The notes beneath the pieces are model-generated. The model was not told the DNA's origin, did not search any database, and saw only the letters and a list, made by a program, of their open reading frames with translations. Source: an uncultured Steroidobacter sp. (GTDB lineage: Bacteria > Pseudomonadota > Gammaproteobacteria > Steroidobacterales > Steroidobacteraceae). Taken from it: 64,000 bases of DNA. Location of the stretch: positions 1 through 64,000 of the forward strand of contig NZ_CALFXI010000081.1 in NCBI RefSeq assembly GCF_937958065.1, written 5' to 3'. This document shows positions 62,178 to 64,000 of this stretch, one piece after another. Numbering within the stretch: the first letter of the stretch is position 1; the number at the start of each line of letters is the position of its first letter. A program made the position numbers and the translations under genes.

Positions 62178-63278
62178 TCACTCGATGCGTACGCGATTGC
62201 GGATGCCGACGGTGGTCGTGAACACATCCCGCAGGCGGCGATCGCGGGGCGGCGGAACTTCGGTATCGAGCAGCTGGTAAGTGCGCTCGTCCCGATCGTT
62301 GCCGTATTCCTGGACGGAGCTCACCAGCATGGCGATGCGAACCGACACCACGCGGTCCCAGTTCGCGACCGTGCCGGCGGGCCGGTATTCATCGACGACC
62401 CGATCGCCCTGCATGTCGACGCCGTATTCGATCTGCATCCGCTCGACGCCTTGCACCAGCTCTTCGGGATTGGTTTCGCCGACCTTGCGCCACAGCGAAT
62501 TCATTCCTTCCGGCGCCGGCGCGCTGGCCTGGTCGACGTAGTAGATGACCGTCTCGACCGGCACGACTTCGGCGGCCTTCAGGAAGGGATAGCTGGTGCT
62601 GTTGGTGACATTGCCGGGGATGGTGTTCTCGCCGATGGGGCGAATCAGCTGGTTGCCGGACGCATTCGCGAAGAAGAACGACACGGCTTCGCAGCTGTAC
62701 GCCATGAGCACGTTGCCAGCACCCGGCTGGATGCCGTTGGCGCTGCCGGCGCTCTTCACGAGCAGAGCGCCCGTGGCATCCAGCGTGATGCCATCGTCGC
62801 CGACCATGTCCTGCGTGACTTGCATCGGCACGACGTCGAGGCGCGCTCCGCGGACCACCAGCACGTCGCTGTCTTCGGCGGGCGATAAGCCCTGGATGGT
62901 TGGATGAAGCGCGGGCGACCAGCTACCCGAGCCCGACGAGTCGTAGCCCAACACCGGCGGACTGTCCATGAAGGCGTATTCCAGCGTGGCGGTCGTGTCG
63001 GCATTCAGGGCCGAGGCGATCGCCGTGGGCTGGCGCGAGCAGCCGGAGAACCCGGCGGAGCGGATGTGTCGGGACAACTGATCCAGCGCGAACCGGCCGG
63101 TCTCCTGCACGCGAGACAGCTGATCCGTGGACTCGTAGGCGACGCGCGAGCTGGAGAAGATCGCTACGACGCCCGCGAGCAGCAGCAGGCTCAGAGCCAT
63201 GGCGACCATCAGCTCGACCAGGCTGAAGCCGGCCATGCTGAGTTTGGAGAGGCGCATCGGACCGCGGGAGGAGTGCAT
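62178..63278 (-). CDS. pilW: Type IV pilus minor pilin PilW
   Basis: 366 residues. Prepilin site A-G/F-S-L-V-E-L-M with a hydrophobic helix, then Q-E-T-G-R-F-A-L-D-Q-L-S-R-H-I-R-S-A-G-F, typical of PilW. It primes pilus assembly with PilV, PilX, FimT/FimU and PilY1. Confidence 0.9.
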   Translation of the reverse strand: MHSSRGPMRLSKLSMAGFSLVELMVAMALSLLLLAGVVAIFSSSRVAYESTDQLSRVQETGRFALDQLSRHIRSAGFSGCSRQPTAIASALNADTTATLEYAFMDSPPVLGYDSSGSGSWSPALHPTIQGLSPAEDSDVLVVRGARLDVVPMQVTQDMVGDDGITLDATGALLVKSAGSANGIQPGAGNVLMAYSCEAVSFFFANASGNQLIRPIGENTIPGNVTNSTSYPFLKAAEVVPVETVIYYVDQASAPAPEGMNSLWRKVGETNPEELVQGVERMQIEYGVDMQGDRVVDEYRPAGTVANWDRVVSVRIAMLVSSVQEYGNDRDERTYQLLDTEVPPPRDRRLRDVFTTTVGIRNRVRIE

Positions 63279-63281
63279 GGC

Positions 63282-63785
63282 TCAGATCTCCGAGCGCGTC
63301 TGGAACTGACGCAACTCGCCGTCGGCACCGTCCGTATCGTTCTGCTCGTCGGCGCCGCTGCCGTCGCCGCGCTCACGCCAGCGAATGGTCACGGTCACGA
63401 CATGCCTGCGAGTGGCGGCGTCGTAAGTTCGCTCGATGCGGCCCGCAGCCTCGGTGTCCGTCCCGGGCAGCGTGCGATCGATGTCCCGCTGCCAGTCGCG
63501 CAGATCCTGACCGGCGCGCGTCGAGTCGTCGCCTTCGCCATTGAAATCCACTGAATACGAGCCTGCGCGGAAGTCGAAAGGATTGACGCGCATCCGATCG
63601 AGGATGTCGCCCGCCAGCACACTGGCCTGCGAGCGCACGTACGCGTCCTGATTGCCGCGCAACGTCGTGAGCTGCAGGGCGGCGACCCCGAGCAGGCCCA
63701 CCGAGATCAGGACCACGGTCACCAGAATCTCGATCAGCGTGAAGCCGCGCTGCGTCGCTGGCGAGCGAAGTTGCAAACTCGTCAT
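63282..63785 (-). CDS. pilV: Type IV pilus minor pilin PilV
   Basis: 167 residues from ATG 63785, which overlaps the fimT stop (ATGA). Prepilin site R-G/F-T-L-I-E-I-L-V-T. A region with S-V-L-A-G-D-I-L-D-R-M-R-V-N-P matches PilV. Three bases separate it from pilW. Confidence 0.9.
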   Translation of the reverse strand: MTSLQLRSPATQRGFTLIEILVTVVLISVGLLGVAALQLTTLRGNQDAYVRSQASVLAGDILDRMRVNPFDFRAGSYSVDFNGEGDDSTRAGQDLRDWQRDIDRTLPGTDTEAAGRIERTYDAATRRHVVTVTIRWRERGDGSGADEQNDTDGADGELRQFQTRSEI

Positions 63786-64000
63786 GAGCAAGGGCCCTTG
63801 GCAGTGCTGACGCGCCCGGTGGCCGTGACGTTGATGACCCGGGTCTCGGTGATGGAGCAGCGATTCATGTTGACGGGGCGGATCACGAAGCTCTGCGCGA
63901 GGGTCTCGCCCGAGCGGAAACCGAAACGGACGTAAGCCTGGGAGGCGGTGATATCGAAGCCCGCGACCGGCGGCTCGCCGGTTTGCAGCACTTCGTCGGT
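63782..64000 (-). CDS. fimT: GspH/FimT-family minor pilin, C-terminal part
   Basis: The last 72 residues of a gene that continues past the window. The C-terminal V-T-A-T-G-R-V-S-T-A and a cysteine pair (R-C-S-I … P-C-S) fit FimT/FimU pseudopilins, and the position ahead of pilV supports it. The prepilin N terminus lies outside the window. Confidence 0.75.
   Translation of the reverse strand, partial: TDEVLQTGEPPVAGFDITASQAYVRFGFRSGETLAQSFVIRPVNMNRCSITETRVINVTATGRVSTAKGPCS

Noticed and set aside
59704..62280. 858-codon plus-strand frame
   Set aside because: Antisense of pilY1 and pilX; no domain, biased composition.

Overview
The window reads as chromosome of a GC-rich gammaproteobacterium. 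The order ygfZ–sdhCDAB–sdhE–ygfX–rpoE–rseA–rseB, then lepA–lepB–rnc–era–recO–pdxJ–acpS, then rne/rluC–maf–yceD–rpmF–plsX is the gammaproteobacterial layout. The DUF4845 gene, the fimT–pilVWX–pilY1–pilE cluster, a SdhF4-type assembly factor and a large TonB-dependent receptor point towards the Xanthomonadales/Nevskiales/Steroidobacteraceae side. That placement is inference from gene content and order only.

Layout. 1–671: no gene, with an ~82-bp tandem repeat. 672–5948: ygfZ (minus), then the succinate dehydrogenase operon with two assembly factors (SdhF4 and SdhE) and a YgfX-like membrane protein. 6013–8783: envelope-stress sigma factor RpoE with its own sigma-E-type promoter, RseA, RseB and a small glutaredoxin-like protein. 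8809–19639: an accessory block between this sigma-E operon and lepA, holding a TonB-dependent receptor, a large MalT/LAL-type LuxR regulator, an Hsp31/DJ-1-like gene and a tight seven-gene operon (Rieske oxygenase, NTF2-like protein, glyoxalase I, glyoxalase II, ferredoxin, cyclase-family hydrolase, ferredoxin reductase). 19843–29609: housekeeping genes from lepA to nagZ. 29614–32072: a degenerate LOV–GGDEF protein, csiV, and an intergenic region that is almost entirely one 646-bp imperfect palindrome. 32073–48384: mfd, a small exported protein, lolC-lolE-lolD, a DUF2062 protein, comEC, exbB-exbD, msbA, lpxK, a Trm112-family gene, kdsB and a low-molecular-weight tyrosine phosphatase. 48440–55216: rne (minus) divergent from rluC, then maf, yceD, rpmF, plsX. 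55325–56901: an L,D-transpeptidase facing an OprI/Lpp-type lipoprotein. 57115–64000: the minor-pilin/PilY1 cluster of type IV pili, cut by the window end in fimT.

Most of the window is conserved core. The part I consider potentially undescribed is 13866–19639: a complete three-component Rieske oxygenase interleaved with glyoxalases I and II and adjacent to a glyoxalase-III-like DJ-1 protein, next to its own candidate regulator and outer-membrane receptor. I infer a catabolic route that makes or tolerates a reactive 2-oxoaldehyde; the substrate cannot be read from the sequence. Other items worth attention are the 646-bp palindrome built from two copies of a 154-bp element with compensatory changes in a hairpin, a LOV–GGDEF protein that has lost both signature motifs, a candidate leaderless yceD transcript, and an rnc gene that appears to start at CTG. 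No tRNA, rRNA, CRISPR array, prophage or transposase was seen.
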